Position numbers and translations under genes: made by a program. This document shows positions 34,401-44,984 of a DNA stretch of 64,000 nt, piece by piece. Source of the DNA: Haliclona indistincta (lineage: Eukaryota; Porifera; Demospongiae; Haplosclerida; Chalinidae). Every line of letters begins with the position of its first letter. Position 1 is the stretch's first letter. Under the pieces are notes generated by a model, which searched no databases, was not told the origin of the DNA, and saw nothing but the letters and a program-made list of their open reading frames with translations. The stretch covers positions 12,949,469 through 13,013,468 of the forward strand of contig OZ024786.1 in NCBI GenBank assembly GCA_964017065.1. Direction: 5' to 3'.

Positions 34401-37400
34401 TATACGGACACAGGTTAATTTAGTATACGGAAATTGTAACAGGATGTCGTTATTAGCTGGTAATGGATAATGAGCAGCAGAGTCACCTGATCCGGCACAG
34501 AGCTCTACGACTGGAGCGACAAAGGGAATACCAGAGGGCTTACCGAAGTGCAGAAAATTGGGAACACCTGGATCGACTTCTACAAGGCAAGAGTACTGCC
34601 AGTAAACAACAATGAGCAGCAGAGTCACCTGATCACAGAGCTCTACGACTGGAGCAACAAAGAGGGCTTAGCTAGGCCAGCCTGCCACAGTGCATACGTG
34701 CAATGGACAGAGATCTTGGTGTACAATCTTAATTAACTTCATGGCAAGCTGTAATGTATTGTGCATAATTATGTGGAAATTGGAATAAATATCTATGACA
34801 ATTATTTTTCTTGAATTTTGTAGTGCACACAACACTAGTACAAAGCACATAAATCAGCTCAGGCTCGCCCCCAGTATCGAAATCAAAAGGATAGGGTTGT
34901 GAAATCTACCACTGGTCCACAATGTAAACTGACAAGGAACAAGCATGGAATGGTAACACGATTGACTTGCTAACAGACCATAGATCCCTACATCAGTGGC
35001 TGTACATAAGAATGCACGTCAGGTGTCAATCAACAGCAACTAGCAGAACTAGCTATAGTCAGCCAAAGCAGCCACTGATGTAGGGATCTATGGTCTGTTA
35101 GCAAGTCAATCGTGTTACCATTCCATGCTTGTTCCTTATCAGTTTACATTGTGGACCTGTGGTAGATTTCACAACCCTACATCCTTTTGATTTCAATAGA
35201 AATCTTTTTATTTTCTTTACATTCTAAGTTACAGTACTCTTCCTGCAGTGCTAGCTAAACTTCGTCAACTATACGATCGACTGAACAGTACACAAGTTGC
35301 TGGTGTCCTCAGAGTCTAGCCAAAACAATCTAGTTCGGTACTATAGAGGTCGACAAAGATCTGCCACAGTGACTGTCCCAACGTGGTCGCCAAGAGCTGT
35401 CTTATAGCAACCAGCACCTTGTTGCGAGAATACCATGCAGAAAAGACGCGTAAACAACTAATTTTTAACTCGTAATGCGGACTCACATCAAAGAGCTTGC
35501 CACCTGTAAAGTAAATGCATTGGGTGTTGCGCACGCGTTGCCAGTCCCTTCATAAGGATACCACAGTGTTCCACACGAAGAGGAGCAAAAATTTGTTTTT
35601 TACATTTTGGTTCATATCTCAGGAACCAAGTGTCCTATGATCATGTTGCATGTACCATTATGATCCTCTATCACTGGTTCATATGGCTTCGTGTCACATG
35701 ACGTGGGCGTCTTAAACTATGGCGGCATATCACACCCACTGGAATGACAGTTTTAGGTTAGGATTTCCAGAACTACTGCTAGTTAAGAAAAGTAAAAAAG
35801 TTTTAATAAAAAAAATAAAAAGTGTAGGAATGACGCTTGAAAAAGTAAAGGAACAAGATGGGATGATGCTTGCAAAAGTAAAGAAACAAGAGGGATGATG
35901 CTTGCAAAAGTAAAGGAACAAGATGGGATGGCGCTTGCGAAAGTAAAGGAACAAGATGGGATGATGCTTGCAAAAGTGAAGTATGTAAAAGTCCCAAGCA
36001 TCCCTACATCAGCGGCTTGCTGCGATGGTGTGCAACTGGCAAATGCGGAATCCTCTTCCTATACCTTTTACAACCGTCAATTACTTAATCGGACTGTGTC
36101 TTACAAACCACAGACACCTCTAGTTATTTACAACTGTCAACTACTTCATCGGACTGCGTCCTCCAAACACAGATACCTCTAGTTATTTACAACTGTCAAC
36201 TACTTCATCGGACTGCGTCCTCCAAACACAGATACCTCTAGTTCTTTACAACCGTCAACTACTTCATCGGACTGCGTCCTCCAAACACAGATATCTCTAA
36301 TTGTTTACAACCATCAATTACTTCATCGGACTGCGTCCTCCTAACACAGATACCTTTAATTATTTACAACCGTCAATTACTTCATCGGACTGCGTCCTCC
36401 TTCAAGCCGCTGATGTAGGGATACTAGGGACTTTTACATACTTCACTTTTGCAAGCATCATCCCATCTTGTTCCTTTACTTTCGCAAGCGCCATCCCATC
36501 TTGTTCCTTTACTTTTGCAAGCATCATCCCATCTTGTTCCTTTACTTTTGCAAGCATCATCCCTCTTGTTCCTTTACTTTTGCAAGCATCATCCCATCTT
36601 GTTCCTTTACTTTTGCAAGCGTCATCCCTACACTTTTTAATTAAAACTTTTTACTTTACTTGTTCCTGTTACTTTTTTGATCACTATCAGCTTGAACTTA
36701 TTAGCTGTATTCTAGCTATGCTAGCTTTTATTTCATTTTTACAACTCTGTGAGCAGCAGATACTAGTCTAGTAGATCAGAAGGTTAATAGCCTCTAGATA
36801 GAGAGTCAATGAACATGGGATGTTATTATCGGCAAGAGTCACAAGAATAATGAAAAGGTTTAAATTAGTTAGAGAGGTTGAGAGTATGAGTTGACAACAT
36901 GATATTTTTTTTGCACTGTAATGGATGAAGAAGAGACTAACACTAACAACTCAGCTCAGCTATGAGGATCATGGCTGGAAGCCTATGCTATGAGTCCGAT
37001 CCGTATACGTACTACCATGCAGGCTTGCATGTTGATGTTGATGTCGATATCACGATTACAGAGGCCTCTAGCTTTTTACAATTACCAATGTCCAGTTGTC
37101 AACAGCAAAGGGGTCCTATGGGTACAGCTTACGCCGTGTAGTGTAAGAAACTTTAGTAGCCTGGCTAGATCAGGTGATCACCGTCGTCCGGTTCGCACCT
37201 GCCATGGGTCATGATGATGTCAGCATAGACAGATCAGTGTTACCCAGGGCATAGTATACTGCTTGTTCATACCTCTAGGCTCTAGCTTGCATGCTGAAGC
37301 GCCCAGAGCAGAGAGAAAGCGAGAACCGAGCTCAGTTTCAAAACTGATGTGGGCGGAGTCAATGATAAGAAGCGACAAGAGGGTTAATTAATGGAGTTGC

Positions 37401-40400
37401 TGTAACAGTCCAAAACGGTCCAAAAACCATGTTTTTCAAGGATTACTCGCTTCTGGTAGTGTTTGATGCCTATCTAAAAAGTAAGTGCACTACCCTAGAT
37501 ATGTACACGAGCGATTGTGTAGGTTTGGTAGTGATTCGTTAACTCAGGACAGCGCTAGGCTTACTGAGAGAAGAAGAGAAGAAAGAAGAAGAAGATGAAC
37601 AATTCTCGTGGGCGGCGATTTCAGTTTACCACTTTAGAAACGTCTGCCCGCTTCGCCAAAGGTATTTCCATGCTCAGAGCAAGTGCCTGATCAATCCTAG
37701 ATGTCTGGAATCTCGAGAAACGCTAAAACAGCGAAGATCTGCAACGGCCTACCTGAGAGTCGCCATCTTGATTTTCGTCGACAAGCAAGCAGTCCCGGCG
37801 ACTTTCATAGACTTCCTACAAGTACTCGCACTTCAGATTCCCTTAGAGACAGTCAAAATGCAGTAGAAATGTATAACAGTAGAGATATGTGCGAAAACTC
37901 ATTTTCACACATGAGTAGCTGCCATCTTAGTTCGAGGTCATCCCTACATATCATTGCCGATCGGCAATGATAATTTCTTAAAGCTGCACTACAACTATCA
38001 CCTAGGGCTCTAACCTTTGGGCAAGTGTCCGGCTTGAACTAGCGTTAGTTCGGCAACGGGAACCAAAAGATGGACTTCGCGACAAGCCAAAACTTTAGGT
38101 ACGGGAAATCCGATTCCGTGGGAGTTAAGCTCCAATACTTGGAGACTGCTCAGCCAATACATCCATCCACACTTTGCCGCATACTACGCATCCCTAGAAA
38201 TGTTCACAGCGACAAACGAGACTCTGTTCTGCACGAGTGCTGTTTTTTTGCCGCCATCTTGCGATTTTAATGGATTTTGTGATGTCACACGTTAGTTATG
38301 AGCATGTGTTACATCATAACTATTACACTGTTTCAATGTGTTTTCAATAGTTACGACGTTTTACACAGCCAACAATTATTATGCGTGACATCACAAAAAT
38401 TAATTAAAATCGCAAGATGGCGGCAAAAATACAGCACTCGTGCAGAAAAGAGTCTCGTTTGTCACTGTGAACATTTCTAGGGACGCGTAGTGTGCGGCAA
38501 AGTGTGGATGGATGAATTGGCTGTGCAGTCTCCAAGTATTGGAGCTTAACTCCCACGGAATCGGATTTCCCGTACCTAAAGTTTTGGCTTGTCGCGAAAT
38601 CCATCTTTTGGTTCCCGTTGCCGAACTAACGCTAGTTCAAGCCGGACACTTGCCCAAAGGTTAGAGCCCTAGGTGATAGTTGTAGTGCAGCTTTAAGAAT
38701 TCTTAACTAGCAGTATAGTTCTGGAAATCCTAACCTAAAACTGTCATTCCAGTGGGTGAGATACGCCGCCATATTGTGACACGCCCACGTCACGTGACGC
38801 AAAGCCATATAAACCAGGGTGTTCAGTAAGGACAGAGGATCATAATGGTACATGTAATATGATCATAGGACACTTGGTTCCTGAGATATGAACCAAAATG
38901 TAAAAAAAAAAGATTTTTGCTCCTCTTCGTGTGGAACACTGTATGTTTATGTAATGCCTATGGCATACGGGATATAACCACCGAGCGGTGCCTTTACAGT
39001 CGCCTGGGCTACAAATTGGAGATATTCAAATGTGGTATATGCTATAATCTGTATGCAGACAAATAGTGTTATCTCGTCACAAAACGCCTTTAATTCCAGC
39101 AGTTCTGTAACCATGCTGCATCCACGGGCAAATTCACTTCTGGCGCAACGTGGAGTGTACACTGAAATGCCCATGCAGTGTCAGGAACGCATAATGAGAT
39201 CGCGACATAATAGAGTAGGAGCGGGAAACACCCACGCAATTTGATTAAAAATTGAAAATCTACACATGATGGACGTGTTACTAAAGATAGACTGGGAGAT
39301 GTTGGCGCTTGACGTTACGACGCCATACGGCAGCCATCATCCACTCTATCTTTAGTAACATGTCCATCATGTGTAAATCTTCAATGTTTAATCAAATGCA
39401 GTGAAGTAGGCAGAGCAGGGGCGTAACTAGGGTCTGAAGAAAGAGGAGGCACGCGCGTAAGCGTGAATGATTTTTTGACGTATCTAATTAATATTCATTG
39501 AAAATGACGTCATTTCCGCTAATCAATGTGGCCGTGTTATGTATACAGATTGTAACCATGTATGCGTATGTTAGACCGAGCTTTTCTGCTTCTGCTAGGA
39601 CTCTACTGAGACCGTGCGCCTGTTTTGAAAGGTTTGTTTACTTAGCACTTGTCTAAAATCGAGGAGGCAAGTGCCTCCCCTGCCTCTATGGTAGTTACGC
39701 CCCTGCAGAGGGCCAGGGGGCAATTGCCCCTCTTTTTTGCTGACTTGGTAGATGAATTATCCACAGGCCAATGTGGATCGCATTGTTGACCTGATCCATG
39801 CTAGGCTCACATACGGGTCACAACGTGAACTTTGGATTACCATCTTAGACTTTGTTTCAGTTGTATTGTTAAAGGCCTCTTTGCCAGTGGCGTAGCTACA
39901 CCCGGGCCTGCCTGGGCAACTTGTGTCCAGTGCCCGGGCAACTGGGCTGGACCTTGAACACGTGGCAAGCTATGTATCCACTTTCCTGCTTGTTTTCAGA
40001 GCAAAACGCCTGTTTAGGGCAGTTTGTCTCCCCTCAGCAACTGGTGAAATGTTTGCATATTTTGAAACTGCATGAAAAGCAGCTTAGCATACGTGAGCCC
40101 ATTGTTTGACGAGCAATTTTAAATGACCACACCCTCATGAATAATTAATTAGCTACTTGTGACCAACTTCCAATCCTGGCTATGCCACTGCTCTTTGTCA
40201 TCGTATAAGAAGCTTCAGAAGGTTAGAATCACTTGCAACGTCTGCACAATAAAGATATGAGCATGCCATACTCACTTTTGCCGAGACGCCATTAATTTGA
40301 TTTTGTCGTACCAACATGCTTCTTGACCGTTTTAATGGACTCATTGTATGCACTTACCCATCAGCATGTTACATCAGGTTACAAAAAATTAATACCGTGA

Positions 40401-40877
40401 AAGTTTGAGGGAACACACGATTAACATGTAATCAGCCTAGTGTAGCTGGCTTTTTTTTCGTCCCAACCCTATAATATCTATCCATGACACCGCTTTGTAC
40501 AATTCCCAATGGACAAATGTAACCTGCCATGTGCACTGTTATACTATTTTACTGTACCTGAGTGACAGATCTCAGCTTTGATAATCTTTCCGTCAACCAT
40601 TGTGTTCCAAATGCTGATGAAATCGGGTGAACATGAGAAAAGTTGTGAGTGAACAGAATACAAATGTCTACCACCAATCAGAGCAACTGGAGGGAAGAAA
40701 ACCACACAAAGACAATACCACAAGCACACAAACAAGTATGCATTTGCTCAACACAGCCTGGAGTCACTAATAAAACCAGGATGCCTGAACAATGCACTAT
40801 ACAATACTCCCAGTATGTTCATCAAATCCCATTCACATACCGCCGAACGTGTAATCTGCTGTCTCCGACTTTGCCAT
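25492..40877 (-). CDS. Gene A, 5' part: degenerate Rab11-like module (5 exons)
   Basis: Exons 40877-40841 ([15 protein letters not shown]), 40686-40558, 28442-28403, 28343-28153, 25566-25492. Phases 1-1-2-1-1 match gene B exactly and lead into 23462. The Rab11 fold is recognisable in [17 protein letters not shown] and [13 protein letters not shown]. Every nucleotide-binding motif is lost: the P-loop reads [10 protein letters not shown], switch II HSDIYS, the G4 position GVKGYL and the G5 position DEAC. The second exon is 33 bases (11 codons) shorter than in gene B. No stop or frameshift occurs, which points to a maintained pseudo-GTPase. The second intron would be about 12 kb and full of MITEs, so the pairing of the two 40.6-40.9 kb exons with the rest is the weakest link; the intact Rab11 exons at 46.3-46.9 kb could be an alternative 5' end. 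Confidence 0.6.
25636..26285. mobile_element. 2818-type repeat, second copy
   Basis: Begins with the same TAGGGAGGCA/TGCCTCCCTA hairpin and follows 2818-3500 through the CTT-rich tract and the TGTTAGACGCCAT block. It lies in a gene A intron, 70 bases upstream of the exon at 25566. Confidence 0.7.
26694..27361. mobile_element. Fold-back element flanked by TTAA
   Basis: TTAA at 26694-26697 and 27358-27361 brackets inverted ends GGTGGTGGGATACCG / CGGTATCCCGCCACC. Almost the whole element is a palindrome with arms of about 330 bases meeting near 27030. TTAA target duplication is typical of piggyBac-type transposases, but these ends do not start with CC, so the class is uncertain. It has no gene. 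Confidence 0.8.
28593..28793 (+). other. Isolated 66-codon frame, doubtful
   Basis: ATG at 28593 opens a frame ([20 protein letters not shown]...) ending TAA 28791-28793. It is antisense to the gene A intron and flanked by repeat-like sequence (AAACAAGATGGTGGCTACA). No family recognised, and no splice context. Confidence 0.15.
29356..29969. mobile_element. TA-flanked element with CAGTGTTCCACACGAAGAG ends, full copy
   Basis: Inverted termini CAGTGTTCCACACGAAGAG are bounded by TA on both sides, as in Tc1/mariner-type insertions. The 614-base interior has no transposase. Partial or rearranged relatives lie at 35564-35787 and 37980-38941. Confidence 0.8.
30468..31214. mobile_element. Fold-back element built from tandem arrays, copy 1
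   Basis: About seven copies of a 33-base unit (GATGATGCTTGCAAAAGTAA...) run one way, a core of three to four 60-base units follows (ACGCAGTCCGATGAAGTAG), and then about five 33-base units run the opposite way. CCCTACATCAGCGGCTTG and its complement border the core. Because 33 is a multiple of three, long repetitive frames exist on both strands; these are not genes. Confidence 0.85.
31372..31958. mobile_element. MITE with imperfect 150-base arms
   Basis: CTCTAAAAGTACAGCTGAGC at the left matches the complement at 31937-31958, and matching continues inward through AGACTGCATGCATCA and GACTGTAAACA. The central 280 bases are AT-rich and non-coding. Confidence 0.65.
32046..32372. repeat. CCAT/CCCATCCA minisatellite
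   Basis: About 325 bases of the 4-base unit CCAT at both ends and the 8-base unit CCCATCCA between. It opens frames in several phases (HPSTHPPI and GWMGGWVD repeats) that are artefacts of the array. Confidence 0.9.
32922..33239 (+). other. Secretory-like 105-codon frame, doubtful
   Basis: ATG at 32922 is followed by a hydrophobic run ([12 protein letters not shown]) and then many cysteines, ending TGA 33237-33239. It lies antisense in the gene A intron without splice or family support. It could be the first exon of a small secreted protein, but chance is more likely. Confidence 0.15.
34470..34690. repeat. Local tandem duplication
   Basis: ATGAGCAGCAGAGTCACCTG and AGAGCTCTACGACTGGAGC occur at about 34470-34516 and again at about 34612-34656. 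AACACCTGGATCGACTTCTA also occurs at about 32500 and 34563. Possibly a scattered fragment of one exon or element; no full frame can be built. Confidence 0.55.
34875..35216. mobile_element. Fold-back MITE, copy 3 of 4
   Basis: Same arms as 3690-4083 with a loop at about 35000-35065. The outermost left bases are truncated. Confidence 0.85.
35564..35787. mobile_element. Left half of a CAGTGTTCCACACGAAGAG element
   Basis: It follows the first 230 bases of 29356-29969, then stops at CTAGTTAAG where the tandem-array fold-back element begins. Confidence 0.75.
35790..36655. mobile_element. Fold-back element built from tandem arrays, copy 2
   Basis: Same plan as 30468-31214: 33-base units inward from AAAAAGTGTAGG, a core of five to six 60-base units in the opposite orientation to copy 1, then inverted 33-base units ending CCTACACTTTTT. 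Outer AT-rich ends are preserved here, which defines the terminal inverted repeats. Confidence 0.85.
37400..37800. repeat. Divergent copy of the 9480 repeat
   Basis: CCAAAAACCATGTTTTTCAA, ATTACTCGCTTCTGGTAGTG and GAAGATGAACAATT align in order with 9540-9760. No gene seen. Confidence 0.5.
37980..38694. mobile_element. Large fold-back element, arms about 305 bases
   Basis: 37980-38290 and 38388-38694 are reverse complements with only scattered mismatches, around a 97-base loop. The arm sequence is related to the interior of 29356-29969 (GGGAGTTAAGCTCCAA). It adjoins a reversed end of that family (38700-38941), so this is a rearranged relative. Confidence 0.85.
38700..38941. mobile_element. Reversed end of a CAGTGTTCCACACGAAGAG element
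   Basis: Reads inward from the terminus at 38941, followed by TA, and matches 35564-35787 in reverse. Confidence 0.75.
39237..39397. mobile_element. Small inverted-repeat element
   Basis: TTGATTAAAAATTGAAAATC, then ACATGATGGAC and TTACTAAAGATAGA, pairs with the complement at about 39343-39397. Loop about 45 bases. Confidence 0.7.
39416..39705. mobile_element. Element with CAGGGGCGTAACTA ends and 5-base target duplication
   Basis: Termini CAGGGGCGTAACTA and TAGTTACGCCCCTG are perfect inverted repeats. CAGAG flanks both sides (39411-39415, 39706-39710). A relative with the same ends is at 55707-55952 and a terminal fragment is at about 8900. Confidence 0.8.
39750..40470. repeat. Copy of the 9480 repeat, interrupted by a hAT-like insertion
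   Basis: Left part 39780-39884 and right part 40191-40470 together align with 9730-10080 (ACCATCTTAGACTTTGTTTC; AAGATATGAGCATGCC). The gap is filled by 39885-40190. Confidence 0.7.
39885..40190. mobile_element. hAT-like non-autonomous element with 8-base target duplication
   Basis: Ends CAGTGGCGTAGCTA and GGCTATGCCACTG are near-perfect inverted repeats. CTCTTTGC precedes and CTCTTTGT follows, an 8-base duplication as made by hAT transposases. The related repeat at about 9775 has the empty site. Confidence 0.85.
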
Positions 40878-41594
40878 AGCAAGCACAAATGAACAGTCAA
40901 TCTGGAGAAAAAATTAACAAGATAAGGCAGGGTAACTTGGAACACGGGGTAACTTGAATAAAATTCAAAATTGGACCTCGTACTTGCGAACAAGCAGTTG
41001 CAACTTGGTTTGGTCAGCTAGAAAGTAGATGAGTGACCTTTCTAACCTGTATATGTAAATGTTCCTCTCTTCTTTGCAGTGTTTTTAGATGAGATACGCA
41101 CCCGACTAGTAGTAAAATCGTGTTTACAAATGTTTAAATCCTCTCTAAAATCCCTGCATGCATATCATTTTAGTGACTCTACTACTAACGGTAATGTAAA
41201 ACACCAGCATGAGATCATCCTGTGTAACTATGGTTGCTGCATGTGTTTCTTTCCTTCATGAAGAAAACAGTTTTAGTTCTAATGGTCTGTCTTGAAAACT
41301 GACTCGATATGAAACAGCACTCAAAGCTTTGAACACACACGTCCAGTGGTGCTAGAGGCGACTAGAATTCACATTCTTTTCTTTTCATGGCACACAAAAC
41401 CAGGAAGATGAAAAAGAGACAGCTAGTGTTGTTCATACCTCACCCACTAATTTTCCAGTACCTGACTTCATATTAGGCTATAGCTTTGGTTGCAAACGAT
41501 TTTATATGCTCACGATCGACTATAAAGTGTACCTACTGTGTGAGCATAATTATTTCCGCGATATTCTTCGCGGCAAGTTCGCGAACATATTATT
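40878..41594. other. Interval upstream of gene A exon 1
   Basis: No gene recognised. If 40877 is a true start codon, the gene A promoter would lie here, but no clear promoter element can be named. Confidence 0.35.
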
Positions 41595-41970
41595 ACAAGA
41601 AATTAAAAAGATTTCTATCGAAATCAAAAGGATGTAGGGTTGTGAAATCTACCATTGGTCCACAATGCAATCTAACAAGGAACAAGCATGGAATGGTAAC
41701 ACGATTGACTTGCTAACAGACCATAGATCCCTACATCAGTGGCTGCTGTGGTTGGCTATAGCTAGTTCAGCTAGTTGCTGTTGACACCTGACGTGCATTC
41801 CGCTTGTGACATCTTATGTACAGCCACTGATGTAGGGATCTATGGTCTGTTAGCAAGTCAATCGTGTTACCATTCCATGCTTGTTCCTTGTTAGATTGCA
41901 TTGTGGACCAGTGGTAGATTTCACAACCCTACATCCTTTTGATTTCGATAGAAATCTTTTTAATTTCTTG
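41595..41970. mobile_element. Fold-back MITE, copy 4 of 4
   Basis: Most complete arms of the family; outer ends ACAAGAAATTAAAAAG and CTTTTTAATTTCTTGT are perfect complements. It joins a reversed 2818-type repeat on the right. Confidence 0.87.
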
Positions 41971-42835
41971 TTTGTGTCCTTTTTTCTTTTTCAGTGAAGT
42001 GCAGTTCAATATCATGCACGTACTGAGCCGTCTTTGTTTCCACTAATGGTTTAGTTTTCCTGTTGTTGATGGCTTTTCTTTATTATTAAGAATTTTAAAC
42101 TGGTAGTTAAAAATAATTGTTATGCTGTACATAATTATCAGCTCGCCTACGCTTGTATGCATGCATACAGTGGATACGACGAGCCCCGCCCACACTTGTT
42201 TGTAGAGCTGTAGGCGGTTGTAATTATCTGGCAAGCGCAGAATGTTGATCCTATACGAGCTTACCGTTCTTCGAAGGCTCCAGACAATATGTGTTCTCCG
42301 TGATCCATACGGCGTGGCGATACTCAAGTTAGTGCTTGGTCACGTGCGCTAACCACTTCTTAGTCACGTGCGTATTGCGCAATCACAATAATGGCGTCTA
42401 ACACTTAGCTGACAATGGATCACGATCTAGAATTCGCGGAATTTATATCGCCGTTTCGCTAAAAACGAAGTTCAAAAGGCACCTGCCAGGAGAATTTCAC
42501 GACTGTTCGTGGGTGTTTTGGTCTCAGCATTGCTCGCGTAAAGGCGCTAGGCGCGCTGAAGAAGAAAGAAGGAAAGAAAGAAAGAAGAAAACGAAGATGA
42601 CGAAACTCGATTTTTACCGTTTCCAGGTTCGTTACTTTAGTAACAATTTCGAGCGATGTCCTTGCTACTGTAAGATGGGGCAACGCCAGAGAGCAGATTT
42701 AGGAGTCTTTTGACGTATGCAATTCATCACCAGGCGAAATATCAGCGTTTGAACGCTAATACATTGTATGTAGCCGCCATCTTGTTTTCCCGTTCAACCC
42801 TACATAGGGAGGCACTACCGTGCCTCCCTAATATA
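41971..42835. mobile_element. 2818-type repeat, reversed copy
   Basis: It reads in reverse from the TTTTCAGTGAAGTGCAGTTC block to the terminal hairpin TAGGGAGGCACTACCGTGCC at 42808-42835. It matches 2818-3690 over almost its full length, including the junction with the fold-back MITE. Confidence 0.75.
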
Positions 42836-43001
42836 AATTGAAGGACTCCGGTGAAAAACGGCAATTAAACGTTTTCCGTATATTGCGAGAAAACGGAGCT
42901 GGAAGTTCGGATTGTCACCGAGCCGATGCAGTTCTATGCGTATGTGACAAAGCGCTGATCGGTGAACGCTATTAATTGTAGTAGGGGTTCTTCAAGCATT
43001 G

Positions 43002-43673
43002 ATGCAGTCTGCTAATGCATATAAACAGAAGATTGGTGAGAAACGTTTTAGTGCCGTTTTTTACCGGAGCCCTTCAATTCTGTTCCAAATTACTCGCGCC
43101 CTAGCTCAGTACAGTGTGTGTAGTATTATGTATCATACCAATACAGCAGATCAAGTCAGGGCACTAAAACTTGCACACTCATGCACTTAGCAGTCCATCG
43201 AGCTATAGTGCTAGTCGTAGACCATGCATAGACGACATCACTGCTGTTCAGTTTTACGTGGACACGTAGTCTTAGCTTTAATTAAAGCGTTGTAAATTAA
43301 TACGGTAAAAATTGACGTTCTTTTGCATCATAGATATTACTGTATTACTACATGTATGCCTACTATTATTGTAATATCTATGCTTACATAGATCTCTTGT
43401 TAACTATCATTTACAGGTAAGAGTTGTATTGTTGAAAAAGAACAATGTAATGATTGTCAAACACATAGTAAAGTTCTGGAAGACAGTTTTGGCATTGCAG
43501 TGAGCTCTGATGCAGCCATCAAAGCATTTTTGCAATGCATATTTTGCCGTGACAACACGGCACAAAAGAGAGCAGCCGAAGGGTTGCGATATTCACATTC
43601 CACATCAGTGTTTATCTGGAAAGAGCACAAAGAGGAAGTCTATAAAGAAGAACATGTACTAACAACAACATAA
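43002..43673 (+). CDS. Small two-exon gene, function unknown
   Basis: Exon 1 43002-43035 (ATG to the donor GATTG/GTGAGA) and exon 2 43417-43673 (after TTTACAG) join in phase 1 and give 96 codons plus TAA. The frame in exon 2 is open over 85 codons with no Met, so it is easily missed. The product has two CxxC pairs (CNDC, CIFC) and an acidic/Lys-rich C terminus (WKEHKEEVYKEEH). It could be a small zinc-binding protein or the 3' end of a larger gene. No family recognised. Confidence 0.4.
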
Positions 43674-43833
43674 GCAATTCACATGCATCACACATTAGTT
43701 CTGTCAGCACCTAGAGTAAGTACCATGAGGAAGACCTACAAGCAGCAAAAGCAATGGGAGGCCTAGTGAGAATAGTGCTACAGTGCTTTGAATAGATCTT
43801 GCAACGCCACAGTCATAACACGTTTCTTACATT

Positions 43834-43905
43834 GACCAATCAAACACGAGCTTCAATTTTCTGATTCAGGTCCACACGTGATCAGCCGTGTTTGATTGGT
43901 CAACG
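43834..43905. repeat. Inverted repeat
   Basis: TTGACCAATCAAACACG pairs with CGTGTTTGATTGGTCAA around a 38-base loop. Probably the two ends of a very short MITE. Confidence 0.7.
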
Positions 43906-44044
43906 TGTACAGCACTTGTCAAACTGACTTGGGAACTAGCACCACCTCCTCTGATCAGTTCTCTCCCATCTATCAATACATTATACTGAGGGAACTAATT
44001 ACTGCTCACTGTACATGTAGGTTATGCACTGAGGTAGGTGCATG

Positions 44045-44980
44045 TATATAGGAATTTGGATACCGAGGGCGAAGCCTGAGGAATCCAAATTCACATATGC
44101 ACCGAAAACCGAGGTTTATAACCGGTTTAAGGTAGGACAGGTGTGAAGGTGTGAATTTTTGGTATACTAATACAAATAATTATTGTGGTAGAACAGAGCA
44201 AGCTAGGGACATTATTTTTTTCAAATAGTTAAAGTAGAAATGTTTGTTTGTATGCACAATACAAATGAAAGTTTCAAACTTTTTAGGTTTTGCAAAATGT
44301 TCGTCGCTGCAAAGTGTAGTAAAAGTACATTATCTTGTTTTTCTCGCTGACAGAAAGAGATGGAGTAATTTCAGTTTCACAGTGGTTTAGGGGACGCAAA
44401 GAGCTAACTTTTCTGCAGAGGCCGCAATCACAAAGAGATTTGTTCTCAATGCTCATCGTTTTTAGCTACATTGTGTAAACACTGCCTAGAGCAGCCGACT
44501 TGGATCCTGCTGATGCGGCCTCTGCTAAGAACAACGCAAACTTGTTGAAGAATCCATGTAGCAACTCTTGAGTACTGTTGATACTCCTTCGCTGAGTATG
44601 AGCCTGCCAGGCTTCGTGGTTCTGTACAGATCAGTCCTTTCTTGTTCTCCACGCGCACATTTTAGTCGTTATTCTATTTAATGACACAAGCAAACGCTTA
44701 GCTAATACTGTTCCAAATATGGAAACGTGGTGTAGCCTGTGGTTTGGCATAATAGCTGTATTTGTACTGCAAATAGCGCTCACACCTGTCCTACCTTAAA
44801 CTATGATTTTGACTTACCTGGAGGGAAAATAGCACTCTTGTACCAGCAAGCTACCCGAAACAACGCAAAACATGCAAATAGCGTGATAAACGGCACTTAT
44901 TTTGCTGCCTAGTGAGCGGTGACGCCATGTTTTCTATACCCGCCCACGCACAGGTATATATGTGAATTTGGATACCTCAT
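44045..44980. mobile_element. Outer inverted-repeat element carrying a second element
   Basis: Near 44052 GAATTTGGATACCGAGG, followed by ATCCAAATTCACATAT, and the complement-like end GTGAATTTGGATACCTC near 44961 suggest one outer element. Element 44131-44795 lies inside it. Confidence 0.45.
44131..44795. mobile_element. TTAA-flanked element with GGTAGGACAGGTGTGA ends
   Basis: TTAA at 44127-44130 and 44796-44799 brackets perfect 16-base inverted repeats. The interior of about 630 bases is not palindromic and has no transposase. Together with 26694-27361 it shows that TTAA-specific transposition has acted here. Confidence 0.75.
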
Positions 44981-44984
44981 TACA

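Noticed and set aside
38947..39174. Minus-strand 75-codon frame in the gene A intron
   Set aside because: Hydrophobic and open, but no acceptor in phase, no paralogue in gene B, and flanked directly by transposon ends.
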